From DATDOO01 sp035293245 (lineage in GTDB: Bacteria; Pseudomonadota; Gammaproteobacteria; Methylococcales; Methylococcaceae): a stretch of 15,941 nucleotides of DNA. Shown piece by piece: positions 15,565 through 15,941 of the stretch (positions are counted from its first letter, which is position 1; each line of letters starts with the position of its first letter). The notes beneath the pieces are model-generated. The model was not told where the DNA came from and did no database searches. It saw only the letters and a list, made by a program, of their open reading frames with translations. The position numbers and the translations under genes were made by a program. The stretch is taken from assembly GCA_035293245.1 (NCBI GenBank), contig DATDOO010000282.1:1-15941 (forward strand). Direction: 5' to 3'.

Positions 15565-15941
15565 ATGCAAATCTGGATCGATGCCGACGCCTGTCCCGGC
15601 GTCATCAAGGAAATCCTGTTCCGTGCCGCCGAGCGGGTGAAGGTGGCGTTGATCCTGGTGGCGAACCAGTGGATGCGCACGCCGCCGTCGCAATATATTC
15701 GGGCGGTGCAGGTGTCCGGCGGGTTCGACGTGGCCGACAACTTCATCGTGCAGCAGCTTCAGCCCGGCGATCTGGTGATTACCGGCGACATTCCCCTGGC
15801 CGATGCGGTGATCGCCAAGGGCGGCCACGCCTTGAATCCGCGCGGGGAGCTTTATACCCCGGACAACATCAAACAGCGCCTGGCCATGCGCGATCTGATG
15901 GAGCAGTTGCGCAGCAGCGGCATCGACACCGGCGGCCCGGC
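15565..15941 (+). CDS. YaiI/YqxD family (UPF0178, DUF188) protein, truncated by window edge
   Basis: The first 125 codons of a small conserved cytoplasmic protein of the UPF0178/DUF188 family, usually about 150 residues long. The signature start MQIWIDADACPGVIKEILFR, the central LVITGDIPLADAVIAKGG region and NPRGELYT are typical. Acidic residues in IDADACP and TGDIPLAD suggest a metal-binding, PIN-like nuclease fold, but no activity is established for the family. The start at ATG 15565 matches relatives. The ribosome site is weak. The gene lies 85 bases after the GGDEF gene on the same strand and could be co-transcribed, though no functional link is known. The C-terminal end is outside the window. 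Confidence 0.93.
   Translation, partial: MQIWIDADACPGVIKEILFRAAERVKVALILVANQWMRTPPSQYIRAVQVSGGFDVADNFIVQQLQPGDLVITGDIPLADAVIAKGGHALNPRGELYTPDNIKQRLAMRDLMEQLRSSGIDTGGP

Overview
The window is GC-rich, densely coded chromosomal DNA from a Gram-negative bacterium, most likely a gammaproteobacterium. The evidence is a periplasmic alpha-2-macroglobulin next to penicillin-binding protein 1C, a BrkB/YihY membrane protein, an HDOD-GAF-GGDEF signalling protein and a YaiI-type protein. The phosphoketolase would suit a methanotroph or methylotroph of the Methylococcales type, but that is an inference, not something the sequence proves. No tRNA, rRNA, CRISPR array, transposase or phage gene is visible.

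Layout: (1) 1-1003, minus, the first 334 residues of a type IIL/MmeI-like DNA methyltransferase that runs off the left edge. It keeps the family's usual N-terminus but then jumps straight to the spacer and methyltransferase regions, as if the nuclease domain had been deleted in frame. (2) 1108-3489, minus, a complete phosphoketolase. (3) 3626-4933, plus, a BrkB/YihY inner-membrane protein with a C-terminal winged-helix-like domain. (4) 4966-12973, minus, a two-gene operon of alpha-2-macroglobulin followed by pbpC. The signal peptide of the macroglobulin is separated from its body by a one-base frameshift. (5) 12974-13451, a non-coding stretch holding a decayed second copy of the 3' end of the BrkB gene and two perfect inverted repeats. 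(6) 13452-15479, plus, an HDOD-GAF-GGDEF protein with an intact diguanylate cyclase site. (7) 15565 to the right edge, plus, a YaiI/YqxD (UPF0178) protein, truncated by the window.

How the parts work together: the macroglobulin and PBP1C form the known envelope-defence pair, in which a thioester protein traps proteases that breach the outer membrane and PBP1C repairs peptidoglycan. The intact BrkB gene and its broken copy lie in the same orientation on either side of this operon, about 8.4 kb apart. This suggests the operon was inserted or rearranged by a duplication. Phosphoketolase feeds acetyl-phosphate into central metabolism. The GGDEF protein would make c-di-GMP.

The points most worth checking are the nuclease-less methyltransferase, the frameshift that uncouples the signal peptide of the macroglobulin, and the duplicated brkB segment flanking the envelope operon. 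I did not find a convincing wholly new system; these three are structural oddities in recognisable genes.
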